From Aminobacter niigataensis (GTDB lineage Bacteria; Pseudomonadota; Alphaproteobacteria; Rhizobiales; Rhizobiaceae): 64,000 nt of DNA. Position numbers and translations under genes: made by a program. The notes under the pieces are model-generated. The model had not been told where the DNA came from and did not search any database. It was given only the letters and a program-made list of their open reading frames with translations. Each line of letters begins with the position of its first letter. The first letter of the stretch is position 1. Location of the stretch: contig NZ_JACHOT010000005.1 in the NCBI RefSeq assembly GCF_014200015.1, positions 1 through 64,000 of the forward strand, read 5' to 3'. Positions 25,989 to 33,920 of this stretch are shown here, piece after piece.

Positions 25989-26333
25989 ATGTTTCGCAAG
26001 ATGAGCGTGGCCGTGGCGGCCACGATGATGCTGGCCGGTGCGGCCCATGCCGATCCGATCGAAGGCAGCTGGAAGACCGAGGCGGGCTCGACTGCCGCGA
26101 TCGCGTCCTGCGGCGGCAGCTTCTGCATCACGCTGAAAGACGGCAAGCATGCCGGCAAGAAGATCGGCACCTTCAACGCCGATGGTGACAGCGCCTATTC
26201 GGGCAAGATCACCGATCCGGCCAACGACAAGACCTACACTGGCAAGGCCAGCCTCGCCGGCTCGAACCTCAAGATGAAGGGCTGCGTGCTCGGTGGCCTG
26301 ATCTGCAAGACGCAGAACTGGTCGAAGCTGTAG
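25989..26333 (+). CDS. DUF2147-family exported protein
   Basis: A 114-aa periplasmic protein. It has a signal peptide (MFRKMSVAVAATMMLAGAAHA, cleavage before DPIEGSW) and then the DUF2147 pattern: DPIEGSWKTE near the start, a small beta-barrel-like run with SGKITDPANDKTYTGKASL, LKMKGCVLGGLICKTQNW at the end. Three of the four cysteines (in CGGSFC, MKGC, LICKT) could form disulfides. SD GGGAGG precedes ATG 25989. The function of the family is unknown. Confidence 0.82.
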   Translation: MFRKMSVAVAATMMLAGAAHADPIEGSWKTEAGSTAAIASCGGSFCITLKDGKHAGKKIGTFNADGDSAYSGKITDPANDKTYTGKASLAGSNLKMKGCVLGGLICKTQNWSKL

Positions 26334-26345
26334 GAGCGAATGGGG

Positions 26346-26448
26346 AATAGCGAGTAGGGAGTAGGGAGTAGGGAGTAGGGAGTAGGGAAGCTGGGGCAAC
26401 TGAGGCGCTGCCTCCCCCTATTCGCTACTCACTACTCGCTACTCGCTC
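26346..26448. repeat. GAGTAGG tandem repeat forming a large inverted repeat
   Basis: Five perfect tandem copies of the heptamer GAGTAGG (26352-26386), preceded by GAATAGC, face an inverted degenerate array CTATTCGCTACTCACTACTC... (26418-26448). The arms can pair over about 30 bp with roughly four mismatches. The element fills the gap between two converging genes (DUF2147 and GST) and reaches within 4 bp of the GST stop codon. It probably serves as a terminator-like hairpin, or is a family of rhizobial intergenic repeats. Confidence 0.75.
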
Positions 26449-26451
26449 TCT

Positions 26452-27174
26452 TCAGGCCCTCGCCCGCTGCCCGAACAGCACCTTCTGGGCTTCCTTGTCG
26501 TCGGCGAGATTGCGGCGATGATCCTCGCCGACCGCGATGCCGCGCACGACCGCCGGCCGGGCTATCAGTGTTTCGAACCAGCGCTTGAGGTGGGGAAAGT
26601 CGTCGAGGTCCTGACCCTGGTTCTTGTAGGGCTTGACCCAGCCGAGCGAGGCAATGTCGGCGATCGAATAGTCGCCGGCGAGGAATTCGCGATCGGCGAG
26701 GCGCTTGTTCATCACCCCATAGAGGCGGTTGACCTCGTTGGTATAGCGCTCGATGCCATAGGCGATCTTCTCCGGCGCATATTGGCGGAAATGATGCGCC
26801 TGGCCGGCCATCGGGCCGAGACCGCCGACCTGCCAGAACAGCCATTGATCGACCTCGGCGCGGCCGCGCTCGTCGGCAGGGTACAGCTTGCCGAACTTAC
26901 GGCCGAGATATTGCAGGATCGCACCCGACTCGAAGATCGAGATCGGCTCATGGCCCCACTTGCCGTCGGCGCCCGGGCCTTCAGGGTCGACGATCGCCGG
27001 CATGCGGTTGTTGGGCGCGATCTTGAGGAATGACGGCTCGAACTGCTCGCCCTTGCCGATGTTGATGTACTTGACCGTGTAGGGAACGCCGAGTTCCTCC
27101 AGCATGATCGAGATCTTCCAGCCGTTGGGCGTGGGCCAATAATAGAGCTCGATCGGCAGCGTCTGGGTGGTCAT
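26452..27174 (-). CDS. glutathione S-transferase (YghU/YfcG-like)
   Basis: A 240-aa cytosolic GST-fold protein. The N-terminal thioredoxin-like domain has YYWPTPNGWKISIMLEELGVPYTVKYINIGKGEQFEPSFLKIAPNNRMPAIVDP, with the Thr-Pro-Asn-Gly start and cis-Pro of the nu/Ure2p-like class, and ESGAILQYL binding the glutathione gamma-glutamyl end. The C-terminal helical domain follows. Relatives act as disulfide-bond reductases or peroxidases rather than classical transferases. ATG 27174 is preferred over ATG 27231 because it begins just before the first beta strand. Confidence 0.87.
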   Translation of the reverse strand: MTTQTLPIELYYWPTPNGWKISIMLEELGVPYTVKYINIGKGEQFEPSFLKIAPNNRMPAIVDPEGPGADGKWGHEPISIFESGAILQYLGRKFGKLYPADERGRAEVDQWLFWQVGGLGPMAGQAHHFRQYAPEKIAYGIERYTNEVNRLYGVMNKRLADREFLAGDYSIADIASLGWVKPYKNQGQDLDDFPHLKRWFETLIARPAVVRGIAVGEDHRRNLADDKEAQKVLFGQRARA

Positions 27175-27347
27175 TCCGCAGTCTCCGTTGATGGTCGATA
27201 GACTGCAGATATGCGTGGGCTCCTCAAACACAACCCTGCGAACGTCTTAAGCACCGTCAATAAATTTGAACCGAAGATGAACGGAGGTCTCAGAACCCGT
27301 TCAGTCGCGACGGCGCATATTCCCTCGCATTGAAGGGGAAGACACCA

Positions 27348-27518
27348 ATGCTCGCTCGCCGGTTCACTATCGTTTGTCTGCTCAGCGCCATGTTCGGCAT
27401 CATGTTTGCCACCATCGTCGCCGAGACCAGCCGCCCCGCCCGCTCATGGGATATCGGCAATGTCGTGCCTTGTGTCTTCGAAGAAGGACTGACCTGCGAA
27501 GCGCCGCACAGCAAGTAA
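27348..27518 (+). CDS. small exported/membrane-anchored protein (56 aa)
   Basis: MLARRFTIVCLLSAMFGIMFATIVAE is a signal peptide or N-terminal anchor, followed by a short soluble tail (SWDIGNVVPCVFEEGLTCEAPHSK) with two cysteines that could make a disulfide. SD AAGGGGAAG lies 6 nt before ATG 27348. I do not know the family. Composition and RBS support a real gene; its neighbour at 27552 is a second small exported protein in the same direction, 33 bp later. Confidence 0.5.
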   Translation: MLARRFTIVCLLSAMFGIMFATIVAETSRPARSWDIGNVVPCVFEEGLTCEAPHSK

Positions 27519-27551
27519 CCGAACCAACTGTCCGAGACGAAAGAAAAGCCA

Positions 27552-27746
27552 ATGACCCGCACCGCAACCCAGATCAGAAAGACGCTCCGGCTCCTGCCGC
27601 GGGCCGCGCTGATCCTGATGGTTCTCGCCGCCCCGGTGCTGGCCGTGCCGCAACTGCGCGCCGACAACGGTTCGACGATCGAGGCGCCCGCGGCACGCAA
27701 GGGTGGCGTCGGCTTCGTGCTGCTGGTCAGCCTGCAGCGCAGCTGA
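27552..27746 (+). CDS. small exported protein (64 aa)
   Basis: A basic N-terminus and hydrophobic core (MTRTATQIRKTLRLLPRAALILMVLAAPVLA) form a signal peptide or anchor, then a 33-residue tail with a second hydrophobic stretch GGVGFVLLVSLQRS. Start ATG 27552 has GAAAAG upstream. The family is not recognised. It lies 33 bp after the 56-aa exported protein and 67 bp before AMP nucleosidase, all on the plus strand. Confidence 0.5.
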   Translation: MTRTATQIRKTLRLLPRAALILMVLAAPVLAVPQLRADNGSTIEAPAARKGGVGFVLLVSLQRS

Positions 27747-27813
27747 GCGTGGATTTGGCGGGACCCGCCATCGGCCCCCTCCCAACTGTCATGATTGGTC
27801 TCTATAATGGGTC

Positions 27814-29316
27814 ATGGAAAAGCGAATCTATCCTGAACCCATCGAATCCATCTCCTCGCCGCTGCCGTTTCCCAAGCAGAGCTTCAGCGATGCCGCCAAG
27901 GCGGTGGCTGCCCTGCAGCAGCTCTACGAACGCAACACCGCCTTCCTGCGCGAGGCCTTCGCCTCGCTTGCCGCGGGTGCCGACACCAATGTGCGCTTCC
28001 GCGCCTTCTACCCCGAGGTCGGAGTCACCACGACGTCGTATTCGCAGGTCGATTCCCGCCAGGCCTACGGCCATATGCCGACGCCAGGTCATTTCTCGAC
28101 GACGATCACCCGGCCCGACCTGTTCCAGAGCTATCTGACCGAGCAGCTGAAGCTGATCATGCGCAACCATGGCGGACCGGTGACCGTGTCGGAATCGTCG
28201 ACGCCGATCCCGTTGCATTTCGCCTTCCTCGAGGGCACCCATGTCGACGGCGCTGCCGCCGACCGCATCCAGCGCCCGATCCGCGACCTGTTCGACGTGC
28301 CGGATCTCGACGGCACCGACGACCACATCGCCAACGGCACGTTCGAGATCATGCCGGGCGAAGCGCGCCCATTGGCCGTTTTCACTGCCCAGCGCATCGA
28401 CTATTCGCTGCACCGCCTGTCCCACTACACGGCGACGACGCCGCAGCACTTCCAGAATTTCGTGCTGTTCACCAACTACCAGTTCTACATCGACGAGTTC
28501 GTCGTACTGGCCCGTGACCTGATGGCCAAGGGCGGCGGCGGCTACACCGAGTTCGTCGAGCCGGGCGGCATGGTGACCAAGGCCGGTGCCACGACACCGT
28601 CCGAAGGCACGCCGGCGGCAAGGCTGCCGCAGATGCCGGCCTACCATCTAAAGAAGCCGGGCCATGCCGGCATCACCATGGTCAATATCGGCGTCGGCCC
28701 CTCCAACGCCAAGACCATCACCGACCATATCGCGGTGCTGAGGCCGCATGCCTGGCTGATGCTCGGCCACTGCGCCGGCTTGCGCAACACACAAGCGCTC
28801 GGCGACTATGTGCTGGCGCACGCCTATGTCCGCGAGGACCACGTGCTCGACGACGACCTGCCTGTGTGGGTACCGATCCCGCCGCTGGCCGAAGTGCAGG
28901 TGGCGCTGCAAGAGGCGGTCGCCGAGGTGACGGGGCTTTCCGGCTACGACCTCAAGCGCATCATGCGCACCGGCACGGTGGCGACCATCGACAACCGCAA
29001 CTGGGAACTGCGCGACCAGCGCGGACCGGTGCAGCGGCTGTCGCAGTCGCGTGCGATTGCGCTCGACATGGAATCAGCAACTATCGCCGCCAATGGCTTC
29101 CGCTTCCGGGTGCCCTACGGCACGCTTTTGTGCGTCTCCGACAAGCCGCTGCATGGCGAGCTCAAGCTGCCGGGCATGGCGACGGAGTTCTACAAGCGGC
29201 AGGTAGCGCAGCACCTGACCATCGGCATCCGCGCCCTGGAAAAGCTGGCCGAAATGCCCAACGAGCGGCTGCATTCGCGCAAGCTGCGCAGCTTTGCCGA
29301 GACGGCTTTCCAGTAG
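27814..29316 (+). CDS. amn: AMP nucleosidase
   Basis: A 500-aa cytoplasmic enzyme that hydrolyses AMP to adenine and ribose 5-phosphate, helping set adenylate pools. It has the N-terminal AMP-nucleosidase domain (FPKQSFSDAAKAVAALQQLYERNTAFLREAF, YPEVGVTTTSYSQVDSRQAYGHM) and a C-terminal nucleoside-phosphorylase-like domain (MVNIGVGPSNAKTITDHIAVLRPHAWLMLGHCAGLR, MESATIAANGFRFRVPYGTLLCVSDKPLHG). The length fits the E. coli enzyme (484 aa). The start ATG 27814 is the first in frame. Confidence 0.93.
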   Translation: MEKRIYPEPIESISSPLPFPKQSFSDAAKAVAALQQLYERNTAFLREAFASLAAGADTNVRFRAFYPEVGVTTTSYSQVDSRQAYGHMPTPGHFSTTITRPDLFQSYLTEQLKLIMRNHGGPVTVSESSTPIPLHFAFLEGTHVDGAAADRIQRPIRDLFDVPDLDGTDDHIANGTFEIMPGEARPLAVFTAQRIDYSLHRLSHYTATTPQHFQNFVLFTNYQFYIDEFVVLARDLMAKGGGGYTEFVEPGGMVTKAGATTPSEGTPAARLPQMPAYHLKKPGHAGITMVNIGVGPSNAKTITDHIAVLRPHAWLMLGHCAGLRNTQALGDYVLAHAYVREDHVLDDDLPVWVPIPPLAEVQVALQEAVAEVTGLSGYDLKRIMRTGTVATIDNRNWELRDQRGPVQRLSQSRAIALDMESATIAANGFRFRVPYGTLLCVSDKPLHGELKLPGMATEFYKRQVAQHLTIGIRALEKLAEMPNERLHSRKLRSFAETAFQ

Positions 29317-29367
29317 CGGGCCGCGTCGCGCCCGAAGCTCTCGGGCGCGAACGCCTCGGCGCGCGGG

Positions 29368-29970
29368 TTACTGCCCGTTGACGAAGGTCAGGATCAGGCG
29401 ATGGACGTTGCCGCCATCGCCTAGCTCGACGCGATCGAAGTCGCTGCTTTGCTGCCGCTGGGCAAGCGAGGCTTCCGACAGCGGCCTGGTGATCTCCTGC
29501 CTGATCTTCTTGCAGCCGGGATCGCCCGGCACCGACAGGCCAATGGTGGTCTTTTCGATGGTCGCCACCATCTGCTTGATCATCTCGCCATGCACCAGCT
29601 CGTGGCGCCTGACGCCTTCGTAGAACACGTCCCAGCGCTGCTGGAGCGCTGCCGGCAGACGGCCGGCTGGCTTGGGCAAGGTGTAGGTGATAATCAGCCT
29701 GGGCTTGGCCGCGACCAGGGTGCAGGCATCGCCCTGCGGCTCGTACTTGCGCTGCCAGGTCAGCTTGAAATTTGTGTGGGCGATGGCGCGGCCGACGCTG
29801 GCCTTGGGGCCGCGCTCGCCGATCGAGGCATAGAGTTCGGGCGCGGTGGTTCCCGATATGGCATAGGTCTTGACCTGCTCGACGATCTGGCCGTTGGCGC
29901 GGGCGTCAACCGTCGTCGCCAGAACCAGGACCGCACAAGCCCGCAGCCAGTGATGGGCGGCTGTTTTCAT
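29368..29970 (-). CDS. DUF922-family putative periplasmic zinc protease
   Basis: A 200-aa exported protein. Signal peptide MKTAAHHWLRACAVLVLATTVDARA. The DUF922 core has KTYAISGTTAPELYASIGERGP, a mid-region with AHTNFKLTWQRKYEPQGDACTLVAAKPRLIITYTLPK, and RRHELVHGEMIKQM. HELVH is an HEXXH zinc-binding pair, so metalloprotease activity is plausible, though the family's substrates are unknown. ATG 29970 is chosen over an extension to 30048 because the signal peptide starts there. It converges on amn, 51 bp away, and is divergent from the EEP-fold gene. Confidence 0.82.
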   Translation of the reverse strand: MKTAAHHWLRACAVLVLATTVDARANGQIVEQVKTYAISGTTAPELYASIGERGPKASVGRAIAHTNFKLTWQRKYEPQGDACTLVAAKPRLIITYTLPKPAGRLPAALQQRWDVFYEGVRRHELVHGEMIKQMVATIEKTTIGLSVPGDPGCKKIRQEITRPLSEASLAQRQQSSDFDRVELGDGGNVHRLILTFVNGQ

Positions 29971-30172
29971 TCCATTCTCCGCAAGGCAGATGCAGCGTCG
30001 GGCGATACCTGACCGCGAGCGCAGGTGAACTCGGCCCATCGGTCTCACGGTTCGTTCAGGATTTCAACCGGGGCAGCGCTCGGCGGGGCTTGTCAAAGCA
30101 GGCTTGCGGCCAGATACAGGAGGCACATAATCGATCATCAATGGGCCGCATTTGTCGCGACATGAAGCGGAC

Positions 30173-31213
30173 ATGACGACCATGGCTTTTTACAAATTCG
30201 GCAAGATCGCCTGCTTTGCGGCGATGATGCTGCTTTCGGTGCCGCTGGTCGCCGGGTTCTTCGGCGCCTGGCACCCAGCACTCGATTCGTTCGCGCATTT
30301 CAGAGTGCATCTGGCGGTGCTGATGATGCTCACGGCACTGCCGCTGCTGTTTAGCTCGCTGCGCTGGCAAGCGGTTGCGGCGCTGGCCTTTGGCGCCGCG
30401 GCACTGTCCACCACGTCGAGCGCGCTGCCGCTGCCCGGCCTCGGGCCGGTGCATGCCGCAATCCAGCCGCGCGCCACCGACCGCCCGGTCTACAAGATGC
30501 TGCAGATGAACCTGCGCTTCAACAGCACGGAGCCGGGCAAGGTGTTGTCGCTGGTCGGCCGGACCCAGCCCGACGTCATCACCTTGCAGGAAGTGTCGGC
30601 AAAGTGGACCAAGAGCCTTGAGCCACTGTTTGCGCGCTACCCCCACCGCATCCTGTGCCCCTACCCCAACCGCATCTTCGGCGTGGCGATCCTATCGCGA
30701 AGGCCGTTTGCCGAAGGCAGCGAGCCGCAATGCTTCGGCGGTGGGGCGCTGGCCATCGCCAAGGTCGATTTCGGCGGCCGGACAAGCGACGTGGCCGCCC
30801 TTCACCTCGGCTGGCCGTGGCCGTTCGAGCAATCGCCCCAGATCGGCGAACTGAGCGGCGATCTCGCCACGCTCGGCGACAATGCGATCCTGGGCGGCGA
30901 TTTCAACGCCACGCCATGGAGTGCTGCCGTCGGACGCGTCGCCAAGGCCGGCGACCTGACGCTGATGCCGGCGGCCGGCCGCACCTGGCTGACCTTCATG
31001 CTGCCCGACTTCATGCGCTTTGCCGGCCTTACCATCGACCACGTCATGGCCAAGGGCGATGTCACCGTGCACTCGGTGACCATGGGCGAGGCTGCCGGTT
31101 CGGATCACCGGCCGCTGCTGGTGGAATTCTCGTTCCGCGACAGCGCCACCCAACCCGAGGACGAGACGCAGACGGTGGTACTCGAAACGCCCCCGGCGCC
31201 ACGCGGCAGCTGA
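30173..31213 (+). CDS. membrane-anchored endonuclease/exonuclease/phosphatase-family protein
   Basis: A 346-aa protein with three N-terminal hydrophobic segments (about 10-28, 42-62, 66-85) followed by an EEP-fold domain facing the periplasm: LQMNLRFNS, DVITLQEVSAKW (Glu metal ligand), NAILGGDFNATPWSAAV (Asp/Asn) and AGSDHRPLLVEF (Asp-His). All the metal-site residues are present. Relatives hydrolyse phosphodiesters in DNA, lipids or nucleotides; the substrate is unknown. The start could be ATG 30173 or 30182. It ends at a bidirectional terminator shared with ETF-QO. Confidence 0.82.
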   Translation: MTTMAFYKFGKIACFAAMMLLSVPLVAGFFGAWHPALDSFAHFRVHLAVLMMLTALPLLFSSLRWQAVAALAFGAAALSTTSSALPLPGLGPVHAAIQPRATDRPVYKMLQMNLRFNSTEPGKVLSLVGRTQPDVITLQEVSAKWTKSLEPLFARYPHRILCPYPNRIFGVAILSRRPFAEGSEPQCFGGGALAIAKVDFGGRTSDVAALHLGWPWPFEQSPQIGELSGDLATLGDNAILGGDFNATPWSAAVGRVAKAGDLTLMPAAGRTWLTFMLPDFMRFAGLTIDHVMAKGDVTVHSVTMGEAAGSDHRPLLVEFSFRDSATQPEDETQTVVLETPPAPRGS

Positions 31214-31232
31214 AGCCATTCGCCACAACGAA

Positions 31233-31271
31233 AACGGCCCGGAAGTCGCGAGGACTTCCGGGCCGTTCTTT
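31233..31271. terminator. bidirectional intrinsic terminator
   Basis: AACGGCCCGGAAGTC (31233-31247) and GACTTCCGGGCCGTT (31253-31267) form a perfect 15-bp stem with a 5-nt loop. CTTTTG follows on the plus strand and TTCG on the minus, between the converging EEP and ETF-QO genes. Confidence 0.85.
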
Positions 31272-31300
31272 TGTCACTGGATGTGCTGCAAATGCAGAAA

Positions 31301-32983
31301 TCACATGTTCGGGTAGACCGGTCCCTCGCCGCCCTGGGGCGGCACCCAGTTGATGTTCTGGTTGGGGTCCTTGATGTCGCAGGTCTTGCAGTGGACGCAG
31401 TTCTGCGCGTTGATGACGAACCTGGCATCGGCATGTCCCGGCTCGCCGGCGATGGAGTTGCCGTCGGCATCGACCCATTCGTAGACGCCGGCCGGGCAGT
31501 AGCGGCTCGAAGGCCCGGCGAAGACCTCATATTCCGAACGCTTCTGCAGCTCCATGTCCTTGACCTGGAGGTGGACCGGCTGGTTCTCCTCGTGGTTGGT
31601 GTTGGACAAAAACACCGAGGACAGCCGGTCGAAGGTCAAGACGCCGTCGGGCTTGGGATAGTCGATCTTGGCGTGCTTCGATGCCGGCTCGAGCGACTGG
31701 GCATCGGACTTGCCGTGCTTGAGCGTGCCGAAGGGCGAGACGCCGAACAGCGTGTTGAGCCACATGTCGAGGCCGCCGAGGCCGACGCCGAGGATGGTGC
31801 CGAAACGCGACCACAACGGCTTGACGTTGCGGACCTTCTTCAGGTCCTTGCCGATGTCGGTCGAACGCCAGGTCGCCTCGTAAGCAGCGAGCTCGTCATT
31901 GGCGCGGCCGGCGGCAATCGCCTCGGCGACGTGCTCGGCGGCGAGCATGCCCGACAGCACCGCGTTGTGCGAGCCCTTGATGCGCGGCACGTTGACCAGG
32001 CCGGCCGAGCAGCCCATCAGGACGCCGCCGGGGAAAGAGAGCTTCGGCACCGACTGGTAGCCGCCCTCGGTGATGGCGCGCGCGCCGTAGGACAGGCGCT
32101 TGCCGCCCTCGAAGGTGCCGCGGATCGCCGGATGGGTCTTGAAGCGCTGGAACTCCTCGAACGGTGCGAGATAGGGGTTCTTGTAGTTGAGGTGGACGAC
32201 GAAACCGACCGCCACCATGTTGTCTTCGAGGTGGTAGAGGAACGAGCCGCCGCCGGTCTTGAAGTCGAGCGGCCAGCCGAAGGAGTGCTGGACCAGGCCC
32301 GGCTTGTGCTTTTCCGGCGCGACCTGCCACAGTTCCTTGAGGCCGATGCCGAACTTCTGCGGCTCCTTGCCGGCGCCGAGGTCGTATCTAGCGATCAGCT
32401 GCTTGGCGAGCGAACCGCGGGCACCCTCGCCGATCAGCACATATTTGCCCATCAGCGCCATGCCCGGCGCAAAGCCAGCGCCATGGCTGCCATCGCGCTC
32501 GACACCCATGTCGCCGGTGACGACGCCGGTGACGGCACCCTCATCGTTGTAGAGCAGGCCGGCTGCGGCGAAGCCGGGATAGATCTCGACGCCGAGCGCC
32601 TCGGCCTTGGTGGCCAGCCAGCGGCAGACATTGCCGAGCGAGACGATGTAATTGCCATGATTGCTCATCAGCGGCGGCATCAGCATGTTCGGCAGCTTGA
32701 CCGAGCCGGCCGGGCCGAGGATCAGGAAATGGTCGTCGGTGACGAGCGTCTTGAACGGATGGTCGGCATCGTCACGCCAGTCGGGCAACAGGCGGTTGAT
32801 GCCGATCGGATCGACAACCGCGCCCGACAGGATATGCGCACCGACCTCGCCGCCCTTCTCCAGCACCACCACCGAAAGCTCGGGATTGACCTGCTTGAGC
32901 CGGATCGCCGCCGCCAGGCCCGCCGGCCCGGCGCCGACGATGACAACGTCGAATTCCATGCTCTCGCGTTCGATATCGCTCAT
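31301..32983 (-). CDS. electron transfer flavoprotein-ubiquinone oxidoreductase
   Basis: A 560-aa membrane-associated flavo-iron-sulfur enzyme that takes electrons from reduced ETF, fed by acyl-CoA dehydrogenases, into ubiquinone. N-terminal FAD motif FDVVIVGAGPAGLAAAIRL; GGEVGAHILSGAVVDP; the ubiquinone-binding region; and at the C-terminus the 4Fe-4S cysteines in CPAGVYEW and NCVHCKTCDIKDPNQNINW. ATG 32983 (MSDIERESMEFD) has GGAGGG 5 nt upstream. ETF subunit genes are not in the window. Its substrate chain includes the isovaleryl-CoA dehydrogenase at 15882. Confidence 0.95.
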   Translation of the reverse strand: MSDIERESMEFDVVIVGAGPAGLAAAIRLKQVNPELSVVVLEKGGEVGAHILSGAVVDPIGINRLLPDWRDDADHPFKTLVTDDHFLILGPAGSVKLPNMLMPPLMSNHGNYIVSLGNVCRWLATKAEALGVEIYPGFAAAGLLYNDEGAVTGVVTGDMGVERDGSHGAGFAPGMALMGKYVLIGEGARGSLAKQLIARYDLGAGKEPQKFGIGLKELWQVAPEKHKPGLVQHSFGWPLDFKTGGGSFLYHLEDNMVAVGFVVHLNYKNPYLAPFEEFQRFKTHPAIRGTFEGGKRLSYGARAITEGGYQSVPKLSFPGGVLMGCSAGLVNVPRIKGSHNAVLSGMLAAEHVAEAIAAGRANDELAAYEATWRSTDIGKDLKKVRNVKPLWSRFGTILGVGLGGLDMWLNTLFGVSPFGTLKHGKSDAQSLEPASKHAKIDYPKPDGVLTFDRLSSVFLSNTNHEENQPVHLQVKDMELQKRSEYEVFAGPSSRYCPAGVYEWVDADGNSIAGEPGHADARFVINAQNCVHCKTCDIKDPNQNINWVPPQGGEGPVYPNM

Positions 32984-33124
32984 CAATCCCTCCGCATTGG
33001 CTGGCCCTGTCCCCAAGGGCGATCTGTAGCTAAGCGCTGCATAGCGCATCGTTGGCAAACGTCAAATCGAACCGGCCGCACATCGGCCTTTAGGAAATGA
33101 CGTTCCTCCCGACGATGAATTATC

Positions 33125-33138
33125 TTACGTTAACGTAA
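33125..33138. promoter_or_regulatory. perfect TTACGTTAACGTAA palindrome, ETF-QO upstream region
   Basis: A perfect 14-bp palindrome, 142 bp before ETF-QO (minus) and 93 bp before the hypothetical gene at 33231 (plus). As I recall, MerR-family LiuR and related acyl-CoA-catabolism regulators of proteobacteria bind TTGACGT/TTTACGT-type palindromes, and ETF-QO is often in their regulons. The link is inference from memory of the motif. Confidence 0.5.
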
Positions 33139-33230
33139 AGGTCAAAAGATTTCACCTTTCGGCAGCATTCGCCGCCCCGTACTGTCTGTTTTCAGGTGTG
33201 TTCAACAGCCTATTCGCCCATTGATTCTTC

Positions 33231-33884
33231 ATGCGCCCATACGTGCCTTGCAGGACCGGACCGAAGCGCCGTCACCCTAGACGCCACATCCTGGCTGGGG
33301 CCGCCCTTCTTATTGCGACATGGCTGAGCGATGAAAGTCGCTCTCAAGAGACCGAAGCGGACCAGAAGGTGTGGAATGCCGGCGCCTATTCGTTCTCCGA
33401 CGAGTTGGGCGGCTTTCGCATCACCTCGGTTTCGGGCACCGGAACGCGCGAAGATCCCTTCGTCATCAAGGAAGAACTGCAGTCGGCGACACCGGTGACG
33501 CTGACGATCAGGACGACCCGGCCGATCAGACCCTTCGACAGTTCGGGATTTTACGCCAGCGGCATCATGTTCGTGCGCGTCGAAGCGCTGAACAACAGCG
33601 GCCAAGCCTGGGTGGAGTTCGAGTTCGAGCTGCAGGAATTACAAGGACATGCCAGCGTTTTCGGCGACGGGCTGTCCTTCGACCAGAGGCGGACCGACAA
33701 CGCCAACATTTCATCGGACAGCTTTGCCCAGTACAGCCGCGACTTCGAGCCCTACGACCGCCTGCGCTATACAGATGGCAAGGTCGACCCTCGCGCCATG
33801 GTCGGTTTCAGCTTCCTGGTGACCGACTACACGCCGCGCTGGCGCTTTTATCTGGTGCAGGACCCGCGCATCCCGTCGTCATGA
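33231..33884 (+). CDS. conserved hypothetical exported protein (217 aa)
   Basis: A Tat/Sec-like basic N-terminus (GPKRRHPRRHILAGAALLIATWLSDESRSQ) suggests export or an N-terminal anchor. The rest is beta-rich (SFSDELGGFRITSVSGTGTREDPFVIKEEL, GIMFVRVEALNNSGQAWVEFEFELQEL, FEPYDRLRYTDGKVDPRAMVGFSFLVTDYTPRWRFYLVQDPR) and looks like an immunoglobulin-like or jelly-roll periplasmic domain. I do not recognise a named family. It is followed 36 bp later by the uracil-DNA glycosylase gene on the same strand. Confidence 0.7.
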   Translation: MRPYVPCRTGPKRRHPRRHILAGAALLIATWLSDESRSQETEADQKVWNAGAYSFSDELGGFRITSVSGTGTREDPFVIKEELQSATPVTLTIRTTRPIRPFDSSGFYASGIMFVRVEALNNSGQAWVEFEFELQELQGHASVFGDGLSFDQRRTDNANISSDSFAQYSRDFEPYDRLRYTDGKVDPRAMVGFSFLVTDYTPRWRFYLVQDPRIPSS

Positions 33885-33920
33885 ACTTGCAAATCGCCGG
33901 CGTAACGCCGAAACTGGGGC

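Noticed and set aside
26352-26386. CRISPR-like short repeat array (GAGTAGG x5)
   Set aside because: Heptamers are contiguous without spacers and no cas genes exist in the window; it is a tandem repeat.
31271-33100. 609-codon plus-strand frame opposite ETF-QO
   Set aside because: Shadow of the ETF-QO gene; runs through a bidirectional terminator at its 5' end.
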